Source: Mesostigma viride | Lineage: Eukaryota; Streptophyta; Mesostigmatophyceae; Mesostigmatales; Mesostigmataceae | Assembly (NCBI GenBank): GCA_009746045.1 | Contig: RPFO01000154.1 | Location: 3,371,763 to 3,435,762, forward strand | Direction: 5' to 3' | DNA: 64,000 nt | Shown: one piece after another, positions 33,121 to 43,422 of the stretch | Layout: each line of letters opens with the position of its first letter | How positions within the stretch are numbered: position 1 is the first letter of the stretch | The notes under the pieces: model-generated | Seen by the model: the letters and a program-made list of their open reading frames with translations, nothing else | What the model was told of the DNA's origin: nothing | Databases searched by the model: none | Translations under genes and position numbers: made by a program

Positions 33121-33318
33121 AAGACCTCGTAAGTCGGGGGTTCGAATCCCTGTGGTGACACGGGTATTTCCGAATACCGGAAGGAATTGATACCAGAAGG
33201 CCAAACGAAAGTGCCAGAAGGGAAAATATGCCCGATTGGAATATCGTTAAGGCGAGATTCGGTACTGCAGTAGGCATTAGCGGTACGATAGATATCGGCC
33301 CCCACACTACGACGTTTT
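33121..33318. repeat. FB-1 spacer S2 with tRNA 3'-half-like block
   Basis: 33134-33159 reads like a tRNA T arm and acceptor end: GGGGGTTCGAATCCC, then TGTGGTGACA. The conserved GTTCGAATCC (B-box form) is intact. A full cloverleaf could not be drawn: no matching 5' acceptor strand is present, so this is not called a tRNA gene. Confidence 0.75.
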
Positions 33319-33533
33319 AGTTATTATAAATAGTGACGGAACCTTTTTGCCACTTGGCAATTAGGTCCGTCACTATTTATCCGGCGAAAACCACTCGCCG
33401 GCATCAATTGAACCGCGCCACGTTCACGTGAACTTAACGCGGAATAGATGCCGGCGAGTGGTTTTCGCCGGATAAATAGTGACGGACCTAATTGCCAAGT
33501 GGCAAAAAGGTTCCGTCACTATTTATAATAACT
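33319..33533. repeat. FB-1 palindrome P3
   Basis: As P1 and P2 with a 3-bp insertion next to the centre (CAATTGAACCGC). Confidence 0.9.
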
Positions 33534-33645
33534 CAACTCACTTCCTCCCAGCCGTCTAGCAACTTGCAAAGACTGAGCTGCATGGCCAAGCATGGTATGC
33601 AACCTTGAGGCAATGTCATACAAGAGAGAAAATCTTTTATTGTCA
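33534..33645 (-). pseudogene. Cop-H integrase zinc-region fragment
   Basis: The reverse strand codes the segment that in Cop-C holds SRLHTMFGHAAQSL. It is bounded by the FB-1 TSD on the left and by the TIR-1 TSD (TCA, 33643-33645) on the right. Confidence 0.85.
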
Positions 33646-33674
33646 GGGTGGTTTTACCGGATTAGGATACATTT
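33646..33674 (+). repeat. TIR-1 left terminal inverted repeat
   Basis: Identical to the reverse complement of 43423-43451 over 29 bp. An extra AGGATACATTTGATGCAC copy follows at about 33683. Confidence 0.9.
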
Positions 33675-34449
33675 TTTTGTCTAGGATACATTTGATGCAC
33701 TGTGCAGTTTTCAGATGTGTTTGTGGGGGTTGATTGCGCCTAGCATGCATTTTATTGAAGCAATGAGTTTCCCAAGATATACATTATATAAACTAAGACA
33801 ATTGACCCATTAACGCAATGAGACAACATCAATGAGACAACATATGCCAATTGAAGGCTGCCCGCAACTTTATTCCAAGCTCATTATTATATGATTCCAA
33901 GACCATAACTCTTCCAAGACCGTACATCTTCAAGATATAGCACTACAGACACCCACGCGGCTTCCGCGGTCATCACGCTCCTCCTCCAAGACAACTCAAC
34001 CTTACAGGACGTTGGGCCATCATACGTCCGGAATAATTGTGTCACTTATTACATAACCAAACTTTTTGAGGGATCGCCATGGTTGCATGGTTTCAACACA
34101 TGCGCCCTGCACTCATGTGCATCAAAGGTGTTGCGTAGTGCCAACTCAGTGTCAAAGAACTGATTCAATAATATTTCCCGTATGGCCATGAAGGCCCACA
34201 TGAGTTAAACATGGCCGAGAGTGATTGCACATTCTTCTTGGCGACATCGGTCTTGACGACGTCGATGGGGAAGACGGCAGCACCTGCATGTGAACAAAAG
34301 AATCCATGAACTGTGGCATCCAAAGGCAACAACATATTAGCATCCCATTGAACACGCAGCCACGCTGACCCGGCCATCCAGCGGCCCACGCAGCCACAGA
34401 GCCAGCCAGCCACGCAGTGACGCACCCACCCAGCCACACATCCACGCAT
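33675..34449. other. TIR-1 left subterminal region
   Basis: Has two ATGAGACAACAT copies near 33820-33845. The minus strand from 34400 to 34160 has a unique, non-repetitive reading frame (KTDVAKKNVQSLSAMF) preceded by a possible intron end (CACATGCAG), so a last exon is conceivable but unproven. Confidence 0.4.
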
Positions 34450-35775
34450 CCACGCACCCGGCACCCCCCCCCCCCCCCAGCCAGCCACGCAGCCACGCAG
34501 CCACGCAGCCACGCAGCAGCGCAGCCACGCAGCCACACAGCCACGCACCCTCCTTTCCAGCCACGCAGCCACGCAGCCACGCAGCCACGCAGCCACGCAG
34601 CCACGCAGCCACGCAGCCACGCAGCCACGCAGCCACGCAGCCACGCAGCAGCGCAGCTACGCAGCCACACAGCCACGCACCCTCCTTTCCAGCCAAGCAG
34701 CCACGCAGCCACGCAGCCACGCAGCCACGCAGCAGCGCAGCCACGCAGCCACACAGCCACGCACCCTCCTTTCCAGCCACGCAGCCACGCAGCCACGCAG
34801 CAGCGCAGCCACGCAGCCACACAGCCACGCACCCTCCTTTCCAGCCAAGCAGCCACGCAGCCACGCAGCCACGCAGCCACGCAGCCACGCAGCCACGCAG
34901 CAGCGCAGCCACGCAGCCACACAGCCACGCAGCCACGCAGCCACGCAGCAGCGCAGCCACGCAGCCACGCAGCCACGCAGCCACGCAGCCACGCAGCAGC
35001 GCAGCCACGCAGCCACACAGCCACGCACCCTCCTTTCCAGCCACGCAGCCACGCAGCCACGCAGCCACGCAGCCACGCAGCCACGCAGCCACGCAGCAGC
35101 GCAGCCACGCAGCCACACAGCCACGCACCCTCCTTTCCAGCCAAGCAGCCACGCAGCCACGCAGCCACGCAGCCACGCAGCAGCGCAGCCACGCAGCCAC
35201 ACAGCCACGCAGCCACGCAGCCACGCAGCAGCGCAGCCACGCAGCCACGCAGCCACGCAGCAGCGCAGCCACGCAGCCACACAGCCACGCACCCTCCTTT
35301 CCAGCCACGCAGCCACGCAGCCACGCAGCCACGCAGCCACGCAGCCACGCAGCCACGCAGCCACGCAGCCACGCAGCCACGCAGCCACGCAGCAGCGCAG
35401 CCACGCAGCCACACAGCCACGCACCCTCCTTTCCAGCCAAGCAGCCACGCAGCCACGCAGCAGCGCAGCCACGCAGCCACACAGCCACGCACCCTCCTTT
35501 CCAGCCAAGCAGCCACGCAGCCACGCAGCCACGCAGCCACGCAGCCACGCAGCCACGCAGCCACGCAGCCACGCAGCCACGCAGCCACGCAGCAGCGCAG
35601 CCACGCAGCCACGCAGCAGCGCAGCCACGCAGCCACACAGCCACGCACCCTCCTTTCCAGCCAAGCAACCACGCAGCCACGCAGCAGCGCAGCCACGCAG
35701 CCACGCAGCAGCGCAGCCACGCAGCCACACAGCCACGCACCCTCCTTTCCAGCCAAGCAGCCACGCAGTCACACA
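34450..35775 (+). repeat. 8-bp minisatellite GCAGCCAC with higher-order structure
   Basis: About 1.3 kb of GCAGCCAC units, with GCAGCAGC and ACAGCCAC variants and a recurring CACCCTCCTTTCCAGCC interruption that marks higher-order blocks of about 70-130 bp. Because 8 is not a multiple of 3 the array is open in several frames on both strands; those 430-530-codon frames are not counted as genes. Confidence 0.92.
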
Positions 35776-35843
35776 GTCAAACCCCCCTACCCCCCCCCCC
35801 CACACACACCCCCACCCCACCCACTCAACACTACACGAATGAC

Positions 35844-35979
35844 TCACAAAGAACTGCTGCACCACCGATGATCCCTGCGGGAACTGCTCTGCTGCCGACG
35901 GTCCCTGCGAAAACTGCTGCAGTGCCGACAATGCCTGTGGAAACTGCGACATTGCCGACGCTGCCTGCGGGAACTGAAG

Positions 35980-36036
<57 letters not shown>

Positions 36037-36073
36037 AGTTGTTGCTGCAGTTGCTGCTGCAGTTGCTGCTGCA

Positions 36074-36142
<69 letters not shown>

Positions 36143-36413
36143 GCTGGACCACTTGTTTCTGCACCTCTTGACGCAGCTGCAAACCAAGCTCTTCAACCTT
36201 CTTGCTTTGGTTCTCCATAGCTCGTTGCATCTCTCTCATCGTCTGTTCCACGCCCACCAGTACGGGGGTCGGCGGCGGCAGCGGCTGGGTACGCTCTGGC
36301 TGGGTGCGCTCTGGCTGCCGTGCAGGACCTTGCCACATCGGCCGGCGCATTGGTGGTTTGCACCGGCCAAAAAATCTACTTTCATGGCACCAGATTTCTT
36401 TCCTAGCACCCAT
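35844..36413 (-). CDS. Polyglutamine/coiled-coil ORF, function unknown
   Basis: 189 codons. A basic start (MGARKEIWCHESRFFGRCKP) and a Pro-rich linker with the repeat PERTQ lead to a likely coiled coil (MREMQRAMENQSKKVEELGL). A polyglutamine tract of about 50 residues and a basic tail follow. Another frame from 36490 (MPDADSRSDDMDELIDLCYA) overlaps the start and could join by a shift or splice near 36430. No known family recognised. The non-repetitive N-terminal half makes a real gene plausible. Confidence 0.45.
35980..36137 (+). repeat. CTG/CAG trinucleotide tract
   Basis: Long CTG run interrupted by CAGTTG units. It encodes the polyglutamine of the minus-strand ORF. Confidence 0.9.
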
Positions 36414-36659
36414 TTTCTACAATCGTCCCCGGCATAACACAAATCAATCAATTCGTCCATGTCATCGCTTCGGCTATCAGCATCGGGCATAGTTCCCGTG
36501 GCTAGTGCCCATCATTCTTTCCACCTTGAGCGGGGCGAAGTCACGAATTCAAGCGCGAAGTGCATTTGAATCAAGCGGGAACTGGGTGACACTGCTTGAA
36601 GACGTGCAGCTCCAAGGCATGCAAATGATGCAATGTATGAAAGATACGATACGCAAAGT

Positions 36660-37430
36660 TCAGGTGTTCAGGTGAAGCCGTGAAGACGTGGTGAAGACAG
36701 GTGAAGACGCGGTGAAGACGTGAAGACGTGAAGACGTGAAGACGTGAAGACGTGAAGACACGATACGGCAAGTTCAGGTGAAGTTCAGGTGTTCAGGTGA
36801 AGCCGTGAAGACGTGAAGACGTGAAGCCGTGAAGACGTGGTGAAGACAGGTGAAGACGCGGTGAAGACGTGAAGACGTGAAGACGTGAAGACGTGAAGAC
36901 GTGAAGACACGATACGGCAAGTTCAGGTGAAGTTCAGGTGTTCAGGTGAAGCCGTGAAGACGTGACGACGCGAAGACGTGAAGACGTGGTGAAGACAGGT
37001 GAAGACGCGGTAAAGACGTGAAGACGTGAAGACGTGAAGACGTGAAGACTTGAAGACACGATACGGCAAGTTCAGGTGAAGTTCAGGTGTTCAGGTGAAG
37101 CCGTGAAGACGTGAAGACGTGAAGCCGTGAAGACGTGGTGAAGACAGGTGAAGACGCGGTGAAGACGTGAAGACGTGAAGACGTGAAGACGTGAAGACAC
37201 GATACGGCAAGTTCAGGTGAAGTTCAGGTGTTCAGGTGAAGCCGTGAAGACGTGAAGACGCGAAGACGTGAAGACGTGGTGAAGACAGGTGAAGACGCGG
37301 TGAAGACGTGAAGACGTGAAGACGTGCATGCAAGGTATCAAAGATACGATACGCCGCAAGTTCAGGTGAAGACGTGAAGACGTGAAGACGTGAAGACGTG
37401 AAGACGTGAAGACGTGAAGACCAGGACTGT
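36660..37430 (+). repeat. 8-bp minisatellite GTGAAGAC with higher-order repeat of about 150 bp
   Basis: Runs of GTGAAGAC are punctuated by ACGATACGGCAAGTTCAGG and GTGTTCAGGTGAAGCC. The whole block recurs about four times at roughly 150-bp spacing. Confidence 0.9.
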
Positions 37431-37507
37431 CACGTGAAGACTGGGACGTGAAGGCAAGTTGCAGCACTCGGCCGCTGCAGTCGCACGCAGGTAGAAACGA
37501 GTATTGC

Positions 37508-37815
37508 TGCTTGAATCTGTCAAGACCCCATCGAATGTAAAACAGGTTTTTCGTAAAGAAATCCGATTTGTGGGCGGGCTTTACATATTGCTTCTGTCCA
37601 AGCACTACCGGATGTAAAACAGTATACTTCTTGAAGAAATAAGTTGGGGCTTTGTTGGGCGTCACATTTGACCGGTGGGCGGAGTTTCCTGCTTCTGTGA
37701 AGGCGCCATCGAATGTAGATCAGTAGATTTTCTAAAGAAATCTGAGTTGTGGGCGGGGCCTTTATTGCTTGTGTCCATCCACCACCGGATGTAGAACAGT
37801 AGACTTATTGAAGGT
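37508..37815 (+). repeat. Four diverged tandem units of 70-100 bp
   Basis: Each unit has TGCTT(C/G)TGTC, then (C/G)GATGTA(A/G)A(A/T)CAGTA, and then AAGAAAT and TGTGGGCGGG in all but the last, partial unit. Starts are near 37508, 37590, 37690 and 37767. Confidence 0.7.
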
Positions 37816-38919
37816 GAATCACGATACAACAGCTGTAGTTGACAACATCATGACCGGCACATCTTTCCCCCACCGCTGCTCAACCCGTTCCCCCCAAACT
37901 CCTCCACACTTGCCCACCTTTCCACCCTCCTCCACGGCCCGTTGTGTTTGCAGGCGTTGGCACAAAGGGAGGAGGCCGTGCGAGCCGGGAAACTCACGGT
38001 ATGGTTTGATTTCTAGTTTTGTATTAGGACCCTAGGGTAGCTATGTTATATAGGCATGTCTGACAGCATAGCTCACCATTTCATTACCATGGGATGCTGA
38101 GCATACCATTTCCAGAGAGGTAAGTCAGTCACTCTTCGCAGTTGACAAGTCAGAGAAAGCAATCAAGTGCAGCGTTCACAACTCTTGCCGCTCGTAACCT
38201 TTTGTCTGCCCGGTTTGGCAGCTCCCTGTCTTTGCTTTCTCTCGTATTTCTTTCTTTTGTCTCTTTTCTACATCTTTCTTTGCTAATTCTTGAATATATG
38301 ATGCTATTGTAGCATCCTTCTAGCGCGGATCGCTCTTAATATCCTTCTCGCGCACGTTTCCTCGCTTTTTCTCATGTAAGAGCGTCTTCCCTGCCCATGC
38401 AGCGTGTACCTGGTGTGTGTGGCTCTGCCTTGCCAATCACAACTGACCGACATGCTGGTCAGGCACTGCAGGTCGTTGCCCTTGCGTGTGTGAACCTGCT
38501 GTTTTGGCTGTTCCCATGGCCGCTGCGTGTGTCCGTGAATGATACCATGGGAGGGAGACTTCTCCCATGGGTCCCCTTCGCTGACACTCGTGATGTAGGT
38601 TCGCGTCGACTTGTTTCTCTCACTGTGCCCATATTGGCCTCGCACGGCTTTGTCTCTCATTCCTTGTTTGCATGCGGCGGCGTGTAGACCATCATCTTCA
38701 TCCGAGACCGCAACAGCAAGGGCCAGGAGGTGAGTAATTGCTGAGGGCATGGCTCCTATCCCCTGATGAGTCTAGCGCCATGTACCACCCTCTATGCCTG
38801 CATATAGGTGACGCATTGAAAATGCAAGCATCTTACTAGAAGTAGCACGGGCCTCCGAGGTGAGATTTTGCGCAGGCCTCATGATCCCAATGGACCTGCG
38901 AAGCGCATGGCGCGCATGG
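37816..38919. other. TIR-1 middle region, no recognised gene
   Basis: Only short frames on either strand. A splice-donor-like AGAGGTAAGTCA is at 38115-38126 and may belong to a leader of the downstream gene, but this is a guess. Confidence 0.3.
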
Positions 38920-40612
38920 GCGGCCGGCCGGCGCAGCTGGCATGCGGCGGGGCGGGGCTGTCGACGGGCGGCGGGGCAGGGCCGTCGGCGCGCGGGGGCC
39001 AGCGGCGCTGCCGGTGCGCGCGGGCGGCGGGCCGGCGCACCTGGCATGCGGCGGGGCAGGGCTGTCGACGGGCGGCGGGGCGGGGCAGTCGACGGGCGGC
39101 GGGGCAGGGCCAGCGGCGCTGCCGGCGCGCGTGGGCGGCGGGCCGGCGCAGCTGGCATGCGGCGGGGCGGGGCTGTCGACGGGCGGCGGGGCAGGGCTGT
39201 CGACGGGCAGCGGGGCAGGGCCGTCGGCGCGCGGGGGGCCAGCGGCGCTGCCGGCGCGCGCGGGCGGCGGGCCGGCGCACCTGGCATGCGGTGGGTCGGG
39301 GCTGTCGACGGGCGGCGGGGCGGGGCAGTCGACGGGCGGCGGGGCAGGGCCGTCAGCGCGCGGGGGCCAGCGGCGCTGCCGGCGCGCGTGGGCGGCCGGC
39401 CGGCGCAGCTGGCATGCGGCGGGGCGGGGCAGTCGACGGGCGGCGGGGCGGGGCCAGCGGCGCTGCCGGCGCGCGTGGGCGGCGGGCCGGCGCAGCTGGC
39501 ATGCGGCGGGGCGGGGCTGTCGACGGGCGGCGGGGCAGGGCTGTCGACGGGCGGCGGGGCAGGGCCGTCGGCGCGCGGGGGCCAGCGGCGCTGCCGGCGC
39601 GCGCGGGCGGCGGGCCGGCGCACCTGGCATGCGGTGGGTCGGGGCTGTCGACGGGCGGCGGGGCGGGGCAGTCGACGGGCGGCGGGGCAGGGCCGTCAGC
39701 GCGCGGGGGCCAGCGGCGCTGCCGGCGCGCGTGGGCGGCGGGCCGGCGCAGCTGGCATGCGGCGGGGCGGGGCAGTCGACGGGCGGCGGGGCGGGGCAGC
39801 CGGTGCGCGGCGGGGCGGCGCCGTCGGCGGGCGGCGAGGTGGCGCAGCCAGCGCGCAGCGAGGTGGCAGCGGCGGCGCAGCCTGCATGCGGCGGGGCAGG
39901 GCTGTCGACGGGCGGCGGGGCGGGGCAGTCGACGGGCGGCGGGGCAGGGCCGTCGGCGCGCGGGGGCCAGCGGCGCTGCCGGCGCGCATGGGCGGCGGGC
40001 CGGCGCAGCTGGCATGCGGCGGGGCGGGGCTGTCAACGGGCGGCGAGGCAGGGCCGTCGGCGCGCGGGGGCCAACGGCGCTGCCGGCGCGCGTGGGCGGC
40101 GGGCCGGCGCAGCTGGCATGCGGCGGGGCGGGGCAGTCGACGGGCGGCGGGGCGGGGCAGCCGGTGCGCGGCGGGGCGGCGCCGTCGGCGGGCGGCGAGG
40201 TGGCGCAGCCAGCGCGCAGCGAGGTGGCAGCGGCGGCGCAGCCTGCATGCGGCGGGGCAGGGCTGTCGACGGGCGGCGGGGCGGGGCAGTCGACGGGCGG
40301 CGGGGCAGGGCCGTCGGCGCGCGGGGGGCCAGCGGCGCTGCCGGCGCGCATGGGCGGCGGGCCGGCGCAGCTGGCATGCGGCGGGGCGGGGCTGTCAACG
40401 GGCGGCGAGGCAGGGCCGTCGGCGCGCGGGGGCCAACGGCGCTGCCGGCGCGCGTGGGCGGCGGGCCGGCGCAGCTTGCATGCGGCGGGGCGGGGCAGCC
40501 TGTCGACGGGCTACGGGGCGGGGCAGCCGGCGCGCGGCGGGCCGGCGGCGCAGCCGGCGGGCGGCGGAGCGGCGGAGCGGCGGAGCGGCACAGCCGGTGC
40601 CTGAAAAACGCG
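38920..40612 (+). repeat. GC-rich complex tandem array
   Basis: About 1.7 kb of blocks such as GTCGACGGGCGGCGGGGC and GCGCTGCCGGCGCGC, with a CTGGCATGCGG landmark recurring every 86-130 bp and larger duplications (for example 39786-39960 against 40145-40325). It is open in several frames on both strands, so the long frames here are not taken as proteins. Confidence 0.88.
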
Positions 40613-40620
40613 GTCGCTCA

Positions 40621-42151
40621 ATGAAGGTGCACCACGCCGTCTTCTTCCAGGTACAGGGCAACACAGAGACCTGGTTGTCCTACCGGACCACGGAGTCCCA
40701 AAAGACGCCGTGGCAGCCCGCGGGGACTCGACAGGAAGGCGCGCCACGGTGCGGGAAGGCGATGACACAGCCATACAGGTTTGATGCGGAGGGGCGGCCG
40801 CTGTTTGGCGTCCGACTTGTGGATCCAGACCGCATTCCGATGTTGCAGGACACCCCAGCCTTCGCACCATTGAACATGGAGTTTCGGGGGAAGGAGCTGG
40901 AGTCGATCAAAACAAGGGTCGAGAAGTTGCTCCATGGCATCTGGCAGTGGTACTTTCCGCCCGACACCATCAAGCCAAACAAGGCCTTTTTTCGCAAGTC
41001 AAGTCCCACATGCCCCTGAGGAGGTGCCTGAGGAGTGGCGCCCTTTGCCGTGGCCATCTCGCGCGGACATCTCCGCCCTGCGTGAGCACGATGCAGCGCC
41101 TGAACCACCACCGACGCAAGAAGAGCACTTCATGGCGTTGGTCGACGCAGAGGCGGTGCGCGTCACCCCGCTGGTAGACCGAGTTCGTCATGATGGCCAC
41201 ACACAGCAGGAATGGGCGGCAGAAGACAGGGCCATGGCAGCCAAGGTCGCTTACTTGAAGCGCATGCAAGGCGTTGAGAAAGGCTCCGCTGTTCTATACT
41301 GGCACCCTTCAGCTGGTATTCTCTGCAACTCGAAGCTCACGTGGACTCCAGTCCTCGTTGGCATCATCAAGGAGGTGGTTGCGAAGGAGGATGGCGGCCA
41401 ACCTTCTATTGAGCTCTTTGTATACCGCGCTAAGCATTTGCATGACACGTGGCACCCGTGGAATACAGACATTGCGCAATGGCCCCATCCGCCAACCACT
41501 GCGGCGCACACGGTGATCATCACCGCCTCAGACCTCATCTTGACACAAGTGGTGGGCAAGCGAGGTCAGCCGCCCCATGGAGTCTCCTTGGGTGCGAACA
41601 AAAAGCTCACCAAGGAGTGCCTAAAGGCGCTGAAGGAGGTGCCCTATGACGCGGAACACCCGGTCGTGAAGTGGCAAGATGCTGAATGCTCGAAGGGCAT
41701 CGTCGGCATGGCGAAGGCATGCTGGGAAGGCGTAACGCTGCAGGTCAAGAGTGGCAGCCGCAACCTCGTAGGGCAAGTCGTGTGTCATTGGGCGTCGGAG
41801 CGTGTGACATCCGCGGACGGTCGCACCGAAAGCCGGGACGGCAGGTACCATGGTCGTGTCGCTGTTGTCGACACGCAAAACGACATGGTAGCCATGTACT
41901 GGGGTGCCCGTTGGGAGGAGGACGCGGTTTCTTGCGTGCCTCTCCACGAGCTGGAGGCACAGATCTGCGGGTGCCCCGGTGTGGTCGTCCCTGCGTTGCA
42001 AGCGCCGGATATCACCCTGGCCGAGGCTCGATTGCGCGAGATGGTTCCACCCAGCGACGTTGTGGCGGAGAACAACAACGCAGGCGCCTCCCGGCGTCGG
42101 AAGCGAGCGCTCATCCTTGCCGATGACGATGACGACGACGACGACTGCTGA
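40621..42151 (+). CDS. Unknown gene of TIR-1, about 500 codons with one frame break
   Basis: The first frame starts at ATG 40621 (MKVHHAVFFQVQGNTETWLS) and runs to 41019. The second runs from about 40990 to 42151. They meet at a T6 run (40986-40991), so a single-base shift would join them. The sequence is unique and balanced, unlike the arrays around it. Visible traits: a conserved-looking middle (VLYWHPSAG, LVGIIKEVV, DTWHPWNTDIAQWPH), a region near the end that might be an SH3/Tudor-like barrel (GRYHGRVAVVD, then MYWGARWEEDAV), a basic nuclear-signal-like RRRKRALIL, and an Asp8 tail. No catalytic family recognised. As the only substantial unique ORF in the element, it may be cargo or a mobility factor. 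Confidence 0.6.
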
Positions 42152-42164
42152 AGCGCAAGCAGCG

Positions 42165-42560
42165 TTGTTGTCATTGAGCTGCTCATGTGCTGCTGCTGCT
42201 GCTGTGCTGCCATGCTACTGCTGCTGCATTGCTGCCGTGCTGCTGCTGTGCTATTGTGCTGATGTGTTGCTGCATTGCTGCCGTGCCGCTGATGTATTGC
42301 TGTCGTGCTGCTGTGTTGATGCACTGCTGCATTGCTGCCGTGCTGCTGAGCTAGTACTGCCTATTAGTGAATTTCCTATCAATGGACTATAGTCCACTGA
42401 TAGGAAATTCAGGAATCGGCATACTAAGTTGCTGCTGCGCTGACTTGTGCTCCTGCTATGCGGCCGTGTTGATGTGCTACAGTTGTGCTGCTGCTGTGCT
42501 ACGGTCATGCTGCTGCTGTGTTGCTGGGCTGATGTGTTGTTGCATTGATGTAGTGGCTAT
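42165..42560 (+). repeat. CTG-rich imperfect repeats (TGCTGCTGTGCT)
   Basis: Degenerate TGCTGC(T/C)GTGCTG(C/A)T units just after the unknown gene, interrupted by the palindrome at 42357-42417. Confidence 0.75.
42357..42417. repeat. Short palindrome
   Basis: Arms GAATTTCCTATCA and TGATAGGAAATTC flank the palindromic core GGACTATAGTCC. Outer bases match less well. It interrupts the CTG-rich repeats and could be a tiny fold-back insertion. Confidence 0.7.
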
Positions 42561-43422
42561 TGTTCCGCTACTACAATTTGCTACTGATGCCGCTGCTGGT
42601 GCTTTTTTGCATGTCAGTGCCCGCTATGTTCACACCACTGTTGCCGCGGTTGGTATCGCGTGATTTCCACCGGTTGTGCGTTGATGTGTTACTCATGCAT
42701 TTCCCCCTATATTTGGTAGCACGCGGTTTCGCGTTAGTTAGGTGCAGACAGCTGCATGTAGACAAACATCTTGTTTAAGTCGGTCAATTAACTGTTCTTG
42801 ACGCATCATGGTCCAAGTCGACCGACCTGTAGGGACCAGTAGAGCAATTGTCTAGGAGAAAGAGCGTGATCGCTGCAGAAGCCGCGTGGCAGCCGTGGCT
42901 GTACCTGTAGTACGACCTGCATATATATGGATACTGTATTTGGATACTGGGTTGTTTATCAATTCTGGTTTTAATTTATTTAGTGTACCTGGTGTTGGCA
43001 TGCCAACTCAGTGCTAAACTACTTTATGCACAATGATGCAACTTGATGCTATAGTGACGTGCCACGATGTAACTTTATTAACTTCACCATTAGTCATGGG
43101 GTCAATAGGATTGCTCATTATGCCATGTTAACATGAACCATGGGTTACGTAATAGTGAAAACAGTAATCATGATGCTCCACTTGAAGTCTCCAACATGGT
43201 CATGTTTGGAATTTTATTGATCATATTTACAATGTATAAAAAGAGACAACAAACGTGGAAGCATGGCACGCCGAGGCCGATAATATATGTGTGAAATATG
43301 AAAAGAGACAACATCTTTGGCAAGCATGATCATATCATGCTTGCCAAACATATTAATGATATCGACCATGTCCAGAAACCATGTTTGCCAATGGTGCATT
43401 TAGGATACATTTGAAGCCGTGC
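42561..43422. other. TIR-1 right subterminal region
   Basis: No gene seen. AAAGAGACAACA occurs twice (near 43238 and 43301), echoing the left end. A hairpin TGGCAAGCATGAT...ATCATGCTTGCCA sits near 43320-43347. Confidence 0.45.

Larger units (their letters stand above)
32499..33533. mobile_element. FB-1, composite palindromic fold-back element
   Basis: The 1035-bp unit is P-S-P-S'-P: three copies of a 212- to 215-bp palindrome (P) separated by a 198-bp spacer (S) in opposite orientations, so the whole is palindromic about 33014. It begins AGTTATTATAAA and ends TTTATAATAACT, and CAACT is duplicated at 32494-32498 and 33534-33538. Removing it restores the Cop-H integrase region. It contains no protein domain. 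The ends and 5-bp TSD match the Cop family LTRs. Confidence 0.9.

Noticed and set aside
33121-33165. A complete tRNA gene
   Set aside because: T arm and 3' acceptor-like strand are present, but there is no matching 5' acceptor strand or D arm, and the first T-stem pair fails.
32724-33305. Two mirrored 76-codon ORFs starting MGADIYRTANAYC
   Set aside because: They lie in the inverted spacers of FB-1 and cover the tRNA-like block; phrases like SPQGFEPPTY are typical translations of tRNA sequence.
34152-35952. Long frames of 430-534 codons (Cys/Ala/Trp-rich on the minus strand, His/Ser/Ala-rich on the plus strand)
   Set aside because: They are translations of an 8-bp tandem repeat that lacks stops in several frames on both strands; no unique coding sequence supports them.
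36660-37430. CRISPR array
   Set aside because: The repeats are an 8-bp minisatellite with higher-order structure, without unique spacers, in a eukaryotic transposon.
38836-40620. Several 260-600-codon frames on both strands in the GC-rich array
   Set aside because: Open only because the repeat contains no stop triplets. Only the unique part after 40621 is kept as a gene.
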